The notes under the pieces were generated by a model. That model was given only the letters and a program-made list of their open reading frames with translations, was not told the origin of the DNA and did no database searches. Below, one piece after another: positions 1-9,439 of a DNA stretch of 64,000 bases (the stretch's first letter is position 1; the number at the start of each line of letters is the position of its first letter). The DNA is from G965195345 sp965277775 (lineage in GTDB: Bacteria; Pseudomonadota; Gammaproteobacteria; CAKMZV01), in assembly GCA_965277775.1 (NCBI GenBank), contig OZ255843.1, positions 744,001 through 808,000 of the forward strand. Direction: 5' to 3'. The translations under genes were made by a program, and so were the position numbers.

Positions 1-2
1 AC

Positions 3-2792
3 AAATTCGCTTCAAAACTAAGAGCTGCCTACTTATGGGGGGTGCGCTTGGACAATCCTCAAGACATGACCAAGGCTCGCCAAAAATTTGTCAATGCTGT
101 TCAAACCCTTGCGACCACGCCCTTTCCAGATGGATTAAATGATTTAGATGAAGGTCTGTTGAACGGTAGATCGCGCAACAAAGTCAAAAGATTGTTGCGC
201 CAAGCATCAAACTTTCAAGCGGGTTTTTTCTGTGAAATGGAAGTGCCCGATTTAAGCGCCTATTGCCTCAATTCGACGGCCAATGCAAACCAAGAGACCA
301 TGCAGGCCTTCCTTCAAAAACCTGAGTTTGATGACTTTTTTATGGCGATCAAAACCTATCAAGCGGCGATAAAACTTTTTCAAATAGCCATTCATCATGA
401 AGCTTTGGCTGTGGCAAAAAAACAGCTCGAAACACATATAGACCAAACGGGCCAATGGAGTTATTCAAGTGTCGCCTATGGTTTGGACCGGTTTTTAAAG
501 GCTTCTCCAAACAGTCCCTTACACGGATCATACGATGCCCTTGTTGTAGATGAGTTTCAAGACACCAACGCCATACAGTGGTCGATTTTTAAACAACTGC
601 TCCAGCCCAAGATTGGCATTGGTTTTTTAATTGGGGATCCCAAGCAATCGATTTATCGTTTTCGCCACTCAGATTTAAATGTGTATTTTGATGCCAAAAA
701 TGCTTGCCAAAACGTCTATCAGCTTCCCAAAAACTGGCGCTCCACACCGACCATTGTCCAAGGGGTGAATGCATTATTCTCTCAAGAGGACGCATTTGTT
801 GATCAGCGGCTCAGCTATGCGCCCGCTCAAGCGGCCAGTCAGGACCCGAGTGGTCAAGCAACCATGGTGGTTTTTAATGAGCAAAAGGAGGGCAAAGAAG
901 ACTGGCAAAAGACGTCATTTGAGCAATTGATTTTCCCAACGGTGAACATTGTTTTACACCATTTACAACAAGGCACTGCCCCCGAAGAGGTGCTCATATT
1001 AGTCAATACACACCAGCAAGCGCATCAACTGTACAGCGCCTTACAATCGCTCAACATTCCTTGCCATCAGAAGAAGATCCCCTCAGATAGACAAAAGTTG
1101 ATTGATCACTTTGCTTGGTTGGTTGAAACGCTTAACCATCCCTATGAAGTCAAAAAACAACAATTGATGCGAGTGACATTGCTACAAGAACCCTTAAAAT
1201 CGGTTTTACACGCTCACGATTCAAACTATTGGCAAAGCTTACTCGTCAAACTGAAAGACCAGTGGCAAACCATCGGTCCGCTTGGAATATGGCAATATTT
1301 GCTTAAACACACCAACATCCAAAGCAATTATGAACAGAGTCAGCAAAAGATCTTACTGGATTTCATGCCCCTGCTGCTCGGTGAATTACAAACACTTTGG
1401 CAAAATAATTCGGATTTTTCCAATCACAGCGCCCTTTTGATGCAATGGTTTGAAGCAATAAAGGTGTTTGATCAAGACCTCCCTGAAAATAGTCATGCCC
1501 TCAGAATCTATACAACGCAATCTGCAAAAGGCTTAGAAGCAAAAGTTGTCATATGTCCAGCTTTGCTCACCGTTGGCATGCACAAATCAGAGCCTTGGGT
1601 CAGTTTAGAATCGGATACCACGCAACTTTTGGCCTATGTTGAAAAAATTGAAAAAAATTCTGAAACTGACTTAATAATCAAAGCGCAAGAAGAAGCGGAA
1701 GCCAGACGCAAACTCTACGTTGCCTTAACCCGCGCCTGTACCCATCTATACCTCTTTGTCAGCAAGGCCGAAAATTCCTTGCAACGATTATTAAAATTGT
1801 CTAAAAATCATTCTCCTGAAGACTTTCGTCAGGCTGTGGAACAAATGGGGGGATGGCATTTTGAATCACCCAATGACAAGCTACCCAAAGCCATACAAGC
1901 TGTTTCTGAGCGCCCTGCCCAAGACATCATAGATTTGGCAACTTACCCTGTACAAAGAGGCGTAAGTAGTTTCTCTCAATTGACCCAATTTCAATCCACC
2001 ACAGATTGGCACGATGACCCCTTTCAACGTTTGGGTGAACTAGAGCGTCAAGCCAGTGATGATCAGGCAAAAAAACCGCTGTTGCCATCTAACGCACGCA
2101 CGGGCAATATCTTGCACAATGCTTTGCAGATAATATTCGATAATCCTTCGTTAAAACAAGCGGTTATTGATTTATCGCCTCAGGGCACAGATTTTTTATG
2201 GAAGCACTTTAATTCAGGAGGATTTGAGGCAGAGGCGTTTGAAACATTCAGCCAATGTGTCCGCATGCCAATTTTGAAAAAAATACCGACGCTTGGCTCA
2301 GATTTATCTGCTTTTCAACCCCCATCTTTATGCTGTGAAATGCAATTTACCTTAGGCATAACGCAAATGGTGGACACCCGTGCATTAAATGAAGCGAGTC
2401 AGGATTTTGCCAAACAATGGTTACTCAAACCCTTGCCTGAAAAATCCATTCTTCAAGGATTATTTACTGGATTCATTGATTTAACCGTCCAATCTGACAA
2501 TCAATTTTGGGTGATCGATTACAAGAGCAATTTCCTTCAAACTTATCAGCAACAAGCATTACGGCAATCCATGTATGATCATTACTATGGTTGGCAATCG
2601 AGTTTTTATTTATTGGCCATGCACCGCTATCTAAAGCGGGTTTTTCCCAATTATGATCTTGCAACGAATCTCGGTGGGGCTGTGTATTTATACATTCGAG
2701 GCATGGATGAACAGAGCGCTGATAGTGGCATTGTCTCCATGCCCGCCGATCTGACTTGGATCACGCACTTAGACGCACTCATTCCTTCATAA
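3..2792 (+). CDS. recB: Exodeoxyribonuclease V beta subunit RecB, 3' part (gene runs off the left edge)
   Basis: RecB is the 3'-5' helicase and sole nuclease subunit of RecBCD, which processes double-strand breaks for recombination. The frame is open to the left edge, so the N-terminal part with Walker A lies outside. Visible helicase motifs are DEFQDTN (near base 550), GDPKQSIYRFR (near 635) and NWRS (near 735). The C-terminal nuclease domain shows GFIDL and VIDYKSN (near 2470-2530), the Asp and Lys of the RecB nuclease site, followed by the YLYIRG tail typical of RecB. About 930 residues are present; E. coli RecB has 1180. A GTG at 42 is an internal Val, since the upstream codons read on in frame. 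No recD follows; uvrC starts 8 bases after the stop. I am confident it is RecB rather than UvrD or AddA because of the C-terminal nuclease. Confidence 0.9.
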   Translation, partial: KFASKLRAAYLWGVRLDNPQDMTKARQKFVNAVQTLATTPFPDGLNDLDEGLLNGRSRNKVKRLLRQASNFQAGFFCEMEVPDLSAYCLNSTANANQETMQAFLQKPEFDDFFMAIKTYQAAIKLFQIAIHHEALAVAKKQLETHIDQTGQWSYSSVAYGLDRFLKASPNSPLHGSYDALVVDEFQDTNAIQWSIFKQLLQPKIGIGFLIGDPKQSIYRFRHSDLNVYFDAKNACQNVYQLPKNWRSTPTIVQGVNALFSQEDAFVDQRLSYAPAQAASQDPSGQATMVVFNEQKEGKEDWQKTSFEQLIFPTVNIVLHHLQQGTAPEEVLILVNTHQQAHQLYSALQSLNIPCHQKKIPSDRQKLIDHFAWLVETLNHPYEVKKQQLMRVTLLQEPLKSVLHAHDSNYWQSLLVKLKDQWQTIGPLGIWQYLLKHTNIQSNYEQSQQKILLDFMPLLLGELQTLWQNNSDFSNHSALLMQWFEAIKVFDQDLPENSHALRIYTTQSAKGLEAKVVICPALLTVGMHKSEPWVSLESDTTQLLAYVEKIEKNSETDLIIKAQEEAEARRKLYVALTRACTHLYLFVSKAENSLQRLLKLSKNHSPEDFRQAVEQMGGWHFESPNDKLPKAIQAVSERPAQDIIDLATYPVQRGVSSFSQLTQFQSTTDWHDDPFQRLGELERQASDDQAKKPLLPSNARTGNILHNALQIIFDNPSLKQAVIDLSPQGTDFLWKHFNSGGFEAEAFETFSQCVRMPILKKIPTLGSDLSAFQPPSLCCEMQFTLGITQMVDTRALNEASQDFAKQWLLKPLPEKSILQGLFTGFIDLTVQSDNQFWVIDYKSNFLQTYQQQALRQSMYDHYYGWQSSFYLLAMHRYLKRVFPNYDLATNLGGAVYLYIRGMDEQSADSGIVSMPADLTWITHLDALIPS

Positions 2793-2800
2793 TCGAAGCC

Positions 2801-4621
2801 ATGATTTTTGAAGACATTCAGACAAATTTTGATGCCCAGAAAGTCCCGAAATCGCCAGGGGTTTACCAATTCTTAGCACAAAATGACACCATTCTTTACG
2901 TAGGTAAAGCCAAGATTCTAAGTCATCGCATTCAGTCATATTTTAGAAAACAAGGACTTGCCCCAAAAACGCAAGCCATGATGAATCAAGCCCATCGTTT
3001 GAAAATCATTGTGACCCATAACGAGGCTGAAGCACTGATTTTAGAAAACAATCTCATTAAAAATCATCGGCCTCGCTACAACATCTTATTCCGCGATGAC
3101 AAAAGTTATCCTTATGTGTTCCTTTCAGCGGGCGAATTCCCAAGATTGTCTTATCATCGTGGCGCACAGAATAAAAAAGGGCTGTACTTTGGACCATATC
3201 CCAATGCCCATGCCGTCCATCAAAGCTTGCGGTTGATCCAAAAAATCTTCCCAGTCAGGCAATGTGAGGACAGTGTATTCGCTAATCGAACCCGACCTTG
3301 TTTGCAGTATCAAATCAAACGCTGTCACGGCCCGTGCGTTGGCCTCATTTCGACCGAAGACTACAACAAAGATGTTAAACGCACCATTGATTTTTTCAAA
3401 GGTCACGAAAAGCAGTTGGTTCAGGAATTAGAGCAAGCCATGACTCAATGTAGTGAATCATTAGAGTTTGAGCAAGCGGCTCAGTATCGCGATCAGCTCT
3501 CCACCCTTCAATCGGTGATGAATCAAAACCAAAAGGTTGAAGGCGCCAATTCTAATTTAGATGCAGACATTGTTGTCACCTTAGAAGCAAAATCAACGCA
3601 CCTTATTTACTTAGCCTTTATTCGTAACGGCAAATATCTTGGAGGCAAGCCTTTTTTGCCTAAAAATGGCGAAGGCGAATCCAGTAAAGCCGTGCTACAT
3701 CGTTTTCTGATGCAGCACTATTTTGCCACCAGACCGCCAAAGGAAATACTGCTGTCCGAACGATTAGACCAACCACAAATGATCCAGTCGGCGCTATTTG
3801 CCCAGTGGCAAGCCCACACCCAATTCAAATACAGTTTACGATCTGAAAGGGCCAATTGGATGCATCTGGCCACGCACAACGCCACGCTCGCCTTAAACCA
3901 AGTGAATCAAAGCACTGAATCTGCACAACAACGACTGCTCGATTTACAGAATCAACTGCAGCTACCCGAACCGCCGACCCGTATGGAATGCTTTGACATC
4001 AGTCATACCAGTGGCCAATTCACCAAAGCCTCCTGTGTGGTTTTTGAGAATGCCCAACCGCACGTTCAGGACTATAGACGCTTCAATATCGAGGGCATCC
4101 AACAAAGCGATGATTACGCCGCCATGCGTCAAGTATTGGAACGGCGCTACTCGCGATTACTCAATGAAGAAGGTAAATTGCCTGACCTCATCGTCATAGA
4201 TGGCGGCAAAGGACAAGCGAAGATCGCTTTGACCATCATGCAAGAATTAGGTTTGACGAGTATTCCCATGTTGTGCATTGCTAAAGGCGAGGCACGAAAA
4301 TCTGGTGAAGAAACTTTCATTTGGGCGCATAATAATGACACCATTGATATTTTACCGACTGCACCGGCTTTTCATTTATTACAATACATCCGTGACGAGG
4401 CACATCGGTTTGCCATCAGCGGGCATCGTAAAAAACGACAAAAAGCCATGACCCAGTCACGATTGGAGGACATTGAAGGCATTGGTCATAAAACCAGACA
4501 ACGGTTAATCACGCATTTTGGCGGCTTAAAGCCCATACAAGAGGCCGCTGAACAAGATTTAATCAATGTTTCTGGCGTGAGCAAAGCTTTGGCCAAACGA
4601 ATTTACGACTACTACCACTGA
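2801..4621 (+). CDS. uvrC: Excinuclease ABC subunit C
   Basis: UvrC makes the two incisions around a DNA lesion in nucleotide excision repair, after loading by UvrA and UvrB. Seen: an N-terminal GIY-YIG nuclease (SPGVYQF, then ILYVGKAK), a UVR motif around residues 200-235 with EFEQAAQYRDQL that contacts UvrB, a C-terminal RNase H-like nuclease (MECFDISH, VIDGGKGQ), and a final helix-hairpin-helix pair (IEGIGHKTRQRL, NVSGVSKALAKRI). The ATG at 2801 gives 606 residues, close to E. coli UvrC (610). An in-frame ATG at 2756 lies inside recB and would add residues with no counterpart in the family, so 2801 is preferred. It lies 8 bases behind recB and is probably co-transcribed with it. Confidence 0.95.
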   Translation: MIFEDIQTNFDAQKVPKSPGVYQFLAQNDTILYVGKAKILSHRIQSYFRKQGLAPKTQAMMNQAHRLKIIVTHNEAEALILENNLIKNHRPRYNILFRDDKSYPYVFLSAGEFPRLSYHRGAQNKKGLYFGPYPNAHAVHQSLRLIQKIFPVRQCEDSVFANRTRPCLQYQIKRCHGPCVGLISTEDYNKDVKRTIDFFKGHEKQLVQELEQAMTQCSESLEFEQAAQYRDQLSTLQSVMNQNQKVEGANSNLDADIVVTLEAKSTHLIYLAFIRNGKYLGGKPFLPKNGEGESSKAVLHRFLMQHYFATRPPKEILLSERLDQPQMIQSALFAQWQAHTQFKYSLRSERANWMHLATHNATLALNQVNQSTESAQQRLLDLQNQLQLPEPPTRMECFDISHTSGQFTKASCVVFENAQPHVQDYRRFNIEGIQQSDDYAAMRQVLERRYSRLLNEEGKLPDLIVIDGGKGQAKIALTIMQELGLTSIPMLCIAKGEARKSGEETFIWAHNNDTIDILPTAPAFHLLQYIRDEAHRFAISGHRKKRQKAMTQSRLEDIEGIGHKTRQRLITHFGGLKPIQEAAEQDLINVSGVSKALAKRIYDYYH

Positions 4622-4658
4622 AACGACGAATGAACCTAAACAATGAGGCACTAAAATA

Positions 4659-4877
4659 ATGCGTACTGATGACCCCAAAAGCTATAAAGAGAACTATGCC
4701 ATATTGGAAAAAATTGCCGATCAACTACAAAACGAAGAAGACATCGACATTGACAGCTTAGTCCCAATGGTTGAGCAGGCTTCCAAAGCCTTTACCGCTT
4801 GCAAAGCGCGTTTAGACGAAGTTGAAAAAGCCTTGGCGCAAAAACTTGAAAATTCCGATGATGACCAAACGATCTAA
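4659..4877 (+). CDS. xseB: Exodeoxyribonuclease VII small subunit
   Basis: XseB is the small helical subunit of exonuclease VII, which degrades single-stranded DNA to short oligonucleotides; several XseB copies bind each XseA. The 72-residue product is all-helical and acidic, with the family pattern of two helices: YAILEKIADQL near the start, then ACKARLDEVEKAL. Length fits (E. coli 80). xseA is not in the window. In many gammaproteobacteria xseB is followed by ispA and dxs; here a phosphoribulokinase follows instead, which agrees with the mevalonate-type isoprenoid genes found at 48.5-50.6 kb. Identification rests on length and helix pattern, so it is a little less certain than its neighbours. 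Confidence 0.82.
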   Translation: MRTDDPKSYKENYAILEKIADQLQNEEDIDIDSLVPMVEQASKAFTACKARLDEVEKALAQKLENSDDDQTI

Positions 4878-4941
4878 GCTTTGATTTTTGCCCTTTGAAA
4901 CAACAACAAACGCACACTCAACCTTTGAAAAAGCCTCATTC

Positions 4942-5880
4942 ATGTCAGCAAAACACCCCGTTATAGCCATTACTGGTGCCAGTGGTGCTGGCACATCGAC
5001 CATAGAAAGTGCGTTTAAGACCATTTTTAAACGAGAGTCTTTAAACGTTGGCATGGTCAAAGGTGATAGTTTTCACCGTTATAACCGTTTAGAAATGCGC
5101 GCCAAAGTCTCCGAATCCAAACGTTTCCATAAGCGCGTGTTCACTCACTACTGTGAGCAAGCCAATCATCTAAAAAAATTAGAAAATCTGTTCTATGAAT
5201 ATGGCGTCTCAGGCACTGGGGACATTCGTTTCTACGTTCATAATGAAACAGAGGCACAAGAACACAATGAGCGGTTGGGTGTTGTCACCGAACCAGGACA
5301 TTTTACCCCTTGGGAAACCTTGCCCAAAGGAACAGACTTGCTGTTTTATGAGGGATTGCACGGCGGGGCGATGACCAAAACAGCCAATGTTTTTCAAAAT
5401 GTCGATCTATTGGTTGGCGTTGTGCCTTGCATCAACATTGAATGGATGCAAAAAATATGGCGCGACAGTTATGAACGCCCTTATACGCCAGAGCAGGCCA
5501 CACAAGTTATATTGGAACGCATGGAAGACTATGTGGAATTCATAACGCCGCAATTTGATCGAACGCACATCAGCATTCATCGCGTCCCCTTGGTTGATAC
5601 GGGCAACCCCATTTCATACGGCAATCCCAAACCACCACCCAAACCTGAAGAATCCTTGGCGGTCATTACCCTCAGATCGCCCATGTTTGACGTTCAATCG
5701 GTATTGGATAAAATTAAAGGCGCTTTTATGAGTAACGAGCAAACTTTGGTCGTTCCTGGTCAACACCTCCTCACATCTGTGGATTTGTTAATCTACCCTG
5801 CCATTAAAAAACTCATTTCTGTGTCAAAGCTGCTTGACGAAAGCGCTTCAAAGCAATACAATGCCGCCTCAGTCAAATAG
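4942..5880 (+). CDS. prk: Phosphoribulokinase, class I (PrkA/PrkB type)
   Basis: The enzyme phosphorylates ribulose 5-phosphate with ATP to ribulose 1,5-bisphosphate. The 312-residue product has a P-loop at residues 12-19 (GASGAGTS), GDSFHRYN just after, LLFYEGLHGG in the middle and VVPCINIEWMQKI, all marks of the bacterial class I form (usual length about 290). ATG 4942 is chosen because the P-loop then begins about ten residues in, as in the family; an in-frame TTG at 4888 would add 18 unrelated residues. No RuBisCO or other Calvin-cycle gene is in the window. Class I Prk also occurs in non-autotrophs such as E. coli, so this gene alone does not show carbon fixation. Its place between xseB and rpmH is unusual. 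Confidence 0.9.
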   Translation: MSAKHPVIAITGASGAGTSTIESAFKTIFKRESLNVGMVKGDSFHRYNRLEMRAKVSESKRFHKRVFTHYCEQANHLKKLENLFYEYGVSGTGDIRFYVHNETEAQEHNERLGVVTEPGHFTPWETLPKGTDLLFYEGLHGGAMTKTANVFQNVDLLVGVVPCINIEWMQKIWRDSYERPYTPEQATQVILERMEDYVEFITPQFDRTHISIHRVPLVDTGNPISYGNPKPPPKPEESLAVITLRSPMFDVQSVLDKIKGAFMSNEQTLVVPGQHLLTSVDLLIYPAIKKLISVSKLLDESASKQYNAASVK

Positions 5881-5896
5881 AGTCTATTAAATCAAA

Positions 5897-6031
5897 ATGA
5901 AACGAACGTATCAGCCCAGCACAATTAAAAGAAAACGTACTCACGGCTTTCGCAGTCGCATGTCCACCAATGGTGGTCGGTCTATTATCAATGCTCGACG
6001 CGCAAAAGGTAGAAAGCGCTTGAGCGTTTAA
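5897..6031 (+). CDS. rpmH: 50S ribosomal protein L34
   Basis: A 44-residue basic protein read directly from the sequence; it begins MKRTYQPS and ends GRKRLSV, with the conserved HGFRSRM in the middle. It is a structural protein of the large ribosomal subunit. It starts 16 bases after prk and is followed 17 bases later by rnpA, the near-universal rpmH-rnpA pair. In many bacteria dnaA lies upstream and divergent, close to the origin; here the upstream gene is prk and no DnaA-box cluster was noticed, so no origin is claimed. Confidence 0.97.
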   Translation: MKRTYQPSTIKRKRTHGFRSRMSTNGGRSIINARRAKGRKRLSV

Positions 6032-6048
6032 TAAAATATTCTGCGCCA

Positions 6049-6396
6049 GTGTCTCTGGCATTTTCACAATCGCTCAGATTAAATGATGAATATTCATTTA
6101 AAAGGGTATTTAATTGCGCAGAAGTGTGTCGGAGTAAAGGCTGGACACTATTAAGTTGCAATAATACGCTGGATCATGCACGATTGGGTGTGATCATCAG
6201 TAAAAACAAAGTATCCAAAAAAGCTTGGCAAAGGAATCGCTTAAAAAGAGTAGCACGTGAAAATTTTCGAATCAATCAACACCATTTAAGCCCAAAAGAT
6301 ATGATTGTTATCGCCTCCCCTAAATCGGTTCATCTTGACAACGCCCAGCTCGGAGCCGAATTACGCACCCTGTTTTTACAAAGGAATCAAGCCTAA
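6049..6396 (+). CDS. rnpA: Ribonuclease P protein component
   Basis: RnpA is the small basic protein that binds RNase P RNA and helps cut 5' leaders from pre-tRNAs. The 115-residue product has the family signature around residues 55-75 (KAWQRNRLKRVARE, the RNR motif) and the N-terminal LRLNDEYSFKRVF. The start is a GTG at 6049; no ATG fits better. The stop overlaps the yidC start by one base (TAATG), indicating translational coupling. The small gene yidD, which sits between rnpA and yidC in most gammaproteobacteria, is absent here. Confidence 0.95.
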   Translation: MSLAFSQSLRLNDEYSFKRVFNCAEVCRSKGWTLLSCNNTLDHARLGVIISKNKVSKKAWQRNRLKRVARENFRINQHHLSPKDMIVIASPKSVHLDNAQLGAELRTLFLQRNQA

Positions 6397-8063
6397 TGGA
6401 TCAATTACGTTGGTTTTGGTTAGCCCTGTTTCTTGTGAGCGTGACTTGGTTGGTTATGAATTTTTTGGAATTCAAACAAGCGCGATCCACTGGCACTTAC
6501 CTATCACAATCTGAGCAATCAACTTCAGCTCAACCCAGTTCTACAGAAAACCAAAGCGCTCAACAATCCACTAAAATAGTCGATGACGTCCCCGAAATTA
6601 TTGAGGAGGATCAACCAGAAATTGCCAGTGTCGCTGACATTGTTTCAGATGAAGAAGCCATCACCATTGAAACTGATGAGTATCTAATGGTCATCGGCAG
6701 AGGTGGCAGCATTGAACGGAGTGCATTGAAGAAATATCCCATTAGCATTGAAAACAAGGGCATACCCACTGAATTGTTTTCAAAAAATCGCTACATGCTC
6801 CAAACCGGTTTGTCTTCACACGGCGAAGCACCCAATCACAACAGTCCATTTACCAGCCCTCAAAAAAACTATAAATCAACCCCTGGACAAATCTTAGAGG
6901 TACCCCTCACTTGGCAAAAAGACGGCATAAAGGTCACCAAAACATTTACTTTCAAACCCGACAGTTACGCCATTACGGTCAATACCACCATAGAAAACGG
7001 TTCCGAGGAAAACTGGCACGGCAATCCCTACGCTCAAATTATGCGTAAGCGGCCGCCTGACGAATCACAAAATTTCATCTACACCTATTCAGGTCCAGCG
7101 GTCTATACCCCTGAAGATAAATACCAAAAGATAGACTTTGATGACATTGAAGGTGGTAATGGTCAAACCCACGAAAGTTTAAATCGTGATGTGACCGACA
7201 GCTGGTTGGCCATGCTACAACACTACTTTTTATCCGCCATCATCCCTAATCCAAATGAAACCGTCAAACTCTATGCTCGAAAAATTGAAGATCGATTTTA
7301 CGTCGGTTATAGAGGTCAAAAAATCACCGTAGCACCTGGCAGTGTCGGCAACTATGAACAAACCTTTTTTGTCGGGCCGACCGAACAAAAAAGATTGGTT
7401 AAAGTCCATGAAGCCTTGGATTTTGCCGTTGATTATGGGGTTTTTCACGTCATTGCTGCGCCCGTCTTTTGGTTGTTAAAAAACATCCAATCTTGGGTGG
7501 GTAATTGGGGCTTTTCAATCATTATTGTCACCCTACTGATCAAGTTGCTGTTCTTTAAATTGTCAGAAAAAAGTTATAGATCTATGGCGAAATTACGCAA
7601 GCTAACACCACGCATTCAGCAGTTAAAAGAGCGATACGGTGATGACAAGCAGGCTTTGAATAAAAAGATGATGAGCATCTACAAAGAAGAAAAAGTCAAC
7701 CCACTCGGTGGGTGCTTACCCGTTTTGGTGCAAATCCCCGTGTTCATTAGCCTCTATTGGGTACTTATTGAAAGCGTTGAATTACGCCAAGCGCCGTTTA
7801 TTTTATGGATCCACGATCTGAGCATCGCTGACCCTTATTTTATTTTGCCGCTGATGATGGGCATTTCCATGTGGTTTCAACAGCGTCTAAACCCAGCCCC
7901 TACCGACCCCATTCAAGCCAAAGTGATGCAATTCCTACCTGTCGTGTTTACTGTGTTTTTCCTATTTTTCCCTGCTGGACTGGTGGTTTATTGGGTGACC
8001 AATAACATCCTTTCCATCGCTCAACAATGGGCCATCACCAAGCGCGTTGAACGAGGGGAATAG
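6396..8063 (+). CDS. yidC: Membrane protein insertase YidC
   Basis: YidC inserts and folds inner-membrane proteins, alone or with SecYEG. The 555-residue product has an N-terminal transmembrane segment (about residues 3-24), a long low-complexity Ser/Gln/Glu linker, a large periplasmic beta domain (about 80-330) and the conserved C-terminal membrane core. There the hydrophobic WGFSIIIVTLLIKLLFF is followed by the cytoplasmic loop (KLTPRIQQLKERYGDD) and NPLGGCLPVLVQIPVF. The tail AITKRVERGE is the usual short basic end. Length matches E. coli (548). It is coupled to rnpA by one-base overlap and likely co-transcribed with mnmE 56 bases downstream. Confidence 0.96.
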   Translation: MDQLRWFWLALFLVSVTWLVMNFLEFKQARSTGTYLSQSEQSTSAQPSSTENQSAQQSTKIVDDVPEIIEEDQPEIASVADIVSDEEAITIETDEYLMVIGRGGSIERSALKKYPISIENKGIPTELFSKNRYMLQTGLSSHGEAPNHNSPFTSPQKNYKSTPGQILEVPLTWQKDGIKVTKTFTFKPDSYAITVNTTIENGSEENWHGNPYAQIMRKRPPDESQNFIYTYSGPAVYTPEDKYQKIDFDDIEGGNGQTHESLNRDVTDSWLAMLQHYFLSAIIPNPNETVKLYARKIEDRFYVGYRGQKITVAPGSVGNYEQTFFVGPTEQKRLVKVHEALDFAVDYGVFHVIAAPVFWLLKNIQSWVGNWGFSIIIVTLLIKLLFFKLSEKSYRSMAKLRKLTPRIQQLKERYGDDKQALNKKMMSIYKEEKVNPLGGCLPVLVQIPVFISLYWVLIESVELRQAPFILWIHDLSIADPYFILPLMMGISMWFQQRLNPAPTDPIQAKVMQFLPVVFTVFFLFFPAGLVVYWVTNNILSIAQQWAITKRVERGE

Positions 8064-8119
8064 CTTCCACTGAGGATGAACCAAACATCTTAGTGTTTTT
8101 CTAACAATCTAAATTCGTT

Positions 8120-9439
8120 TTGGAACCTTCTAATACCACCATTGCTGCCATTGCAACCCCGCCCGGATTTGGCGGTATTGGAATTATTCGCATCAGTGGC
8201 AAAAAAGCGTTGGCCATCGGCCAAAAGATCAGCCAAATTCGCCCCAAACCTCGATACGCCCACCATGCCAATTTTTATGATGCTGACTCAGCCATTATTG
8301 ATTCAGGTCTGTTGTTATCGTTCGCAGCACCCAATTCATTTACTGGTGAAGACATCATAGAAATACAAGCGCATGGCGGACCCATTATTCTCAATCGTAT
8401 TTTGCAAAGGTTATTTGAATTGGGGGCAGAAGCCGCACATGCGGGTGAATTTTCCCAACGCGCTTTCCTCAATGACAAACTCAGCCTAGATCAGGCTGAA
8501 GCCATTATGGCTTTGATTCATGCTGGCTCAGAACAAGCGACCAAGGCCGCCCAAAACAGCTTACAAGGCGGATTCAATCGCGAAGTTTCTTCGCTCACTG
8601 AACAAATTCATTCTCTCAGGATTTGGGTTGAATCTGCCATTGATTTTCCCGAAGAAGAAATTGACTTTCTTTCAGACCAAAACCTGTGTAACAACTTCAA
8701 ACAAGTGCAACAAACCCTGCAAACACTGTCCCACAGTGCACAAAGTGGGCAACGTTTAAACGAGGGGATTGAAGCGACCATCATCGGTCAACCAAATGTC
8801 GGCAAATCAAGTTTGCTCAATGCATTAACCGAACGTGACAGTGCCATCGTCTCTGAAACAGCTGGCACAACCAGAGATGTGGTTCAAGTCACTGTGCAAA
8901 TACAGGGGCTCAGTGTACATTTCAACGACACCGCTGGTTTACGAAACAGCGATGATGCCATTGAACAAGAAGGCATCAAAAGAGCTTGGCATAGCATCAA
9001 CCAAGCAGACCTCGTCCTGGTATTAGCCGAAGCGGGCGAATCCAATCCAATTTGGCAGAACCTTGAACTCCCTGAAGATAAGCTCATTAAGATATTTAAT
9101 AAAATCGATTTGCACAATGACTTTGTTGTTCCTGCCGATGCCATGGCCATTTCCGCCAAGACTGGCATCGGCTTAGATGCACTCAAACATCAGATTTGCA
9201 CCACGGTCGATTACAAGCCGCAAGAAGGTTTGTACAGCGTCCGCAGTCGCCACTTATCAGCCATAGAACGCGCCACCAATCATCTTCAAAGCGCACACCA
9301 ACTTTTACAACAACGTCAGGGGGAATTGTTGGCAGAAGAACTGTCCTTGGCCGCTACTGCGCTTGGTGAGATTTCAGGACAAGTATTGGCAGATGATTTG
9401 TTGGGTGATATTTTCACCAAGTTCTGCATTGGAAAATGA
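8120..9439 (+). CDS. mnmE: tRNA uridine-5-carboxymethylaminomethyl modification GTPase MnmE
   Basis: With MnmG, MnmE adds the (carboxymethyl)aminomethyl group to wobble U34 of several tRNAs. The 439-residue product shows the N-terminal tetrahydrofolate-binding domain (TIAAIATPPG), the G domain near residues 220-290 (GQPNVGKSSLLNAL, ETAGTTRDV, DTAGLR, then NKIDL) and the C-terminal FCIGK whose Cys is essential. The start is a TTG at 8120; conserved residues begin only eight codons later, so an upstream start is unlikely. It follows yidC as in most gammaproteobacteria. About 170 bases without a recognisable gene separate it from mfd. Confidence 0.95.
   Translation: MEPSNTTIAAIATPPGFGGIGIIRISGKKALAIGQKISQIRPKPRYAHHANFYDADSAIIDSGLLLSFAAPNSFTGEDIIEIQAHGGPIILNRILQRLFELGAEAAHAGEFSQRAFLNDKLSLDQAEAIMALIHAGSEQATKAAQNSLQGGFNREVSSLTEQIHSLRIWVESAIDFPEEEIDFLSDQNLCNNFKQVQQTLQTLSHSAQSGQRLNEGIEATIIGQPNVGKSSLLNALTERDSAIVSETAGTTRDVVQVTVQIQGLSVHFNDTAGLRNSDDAIEQEGIKRAWHSINQADLVLVLAEAGESNPIWQNLELPEDKLIKIFNKIDLHNDFVVPADAMAISAKTGIGLDALKHQICTTVDYKPQEGLYSVRSRHLSAIERATNHLQSAHQLLQQRQGELLAEELSLAATALGEISGQVLADDLLGDIFTKFCIGK

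Noticed and set aside
2756..2800. Earlier in-frame ATG for uvrC at 2756
   Set aside because: It lies inside recB and adds 15 residues not found in UvrC; the ATG at 2801 matches the family start.
4888..4941. TTG at 4888 as start of the phosphoribulokinase
   Set aside because: It would place 18 unrelated residues before the usual start; the family P-loop is close to the N-terminus from ATG 4942.
4622..6048. Replication origin near rpmH
   Set aside because: rpmH-rnpA-yidC-mnmE often lies near oriC, but dnaA and dnaN are absent here and no group of DnaA boxes was seen.
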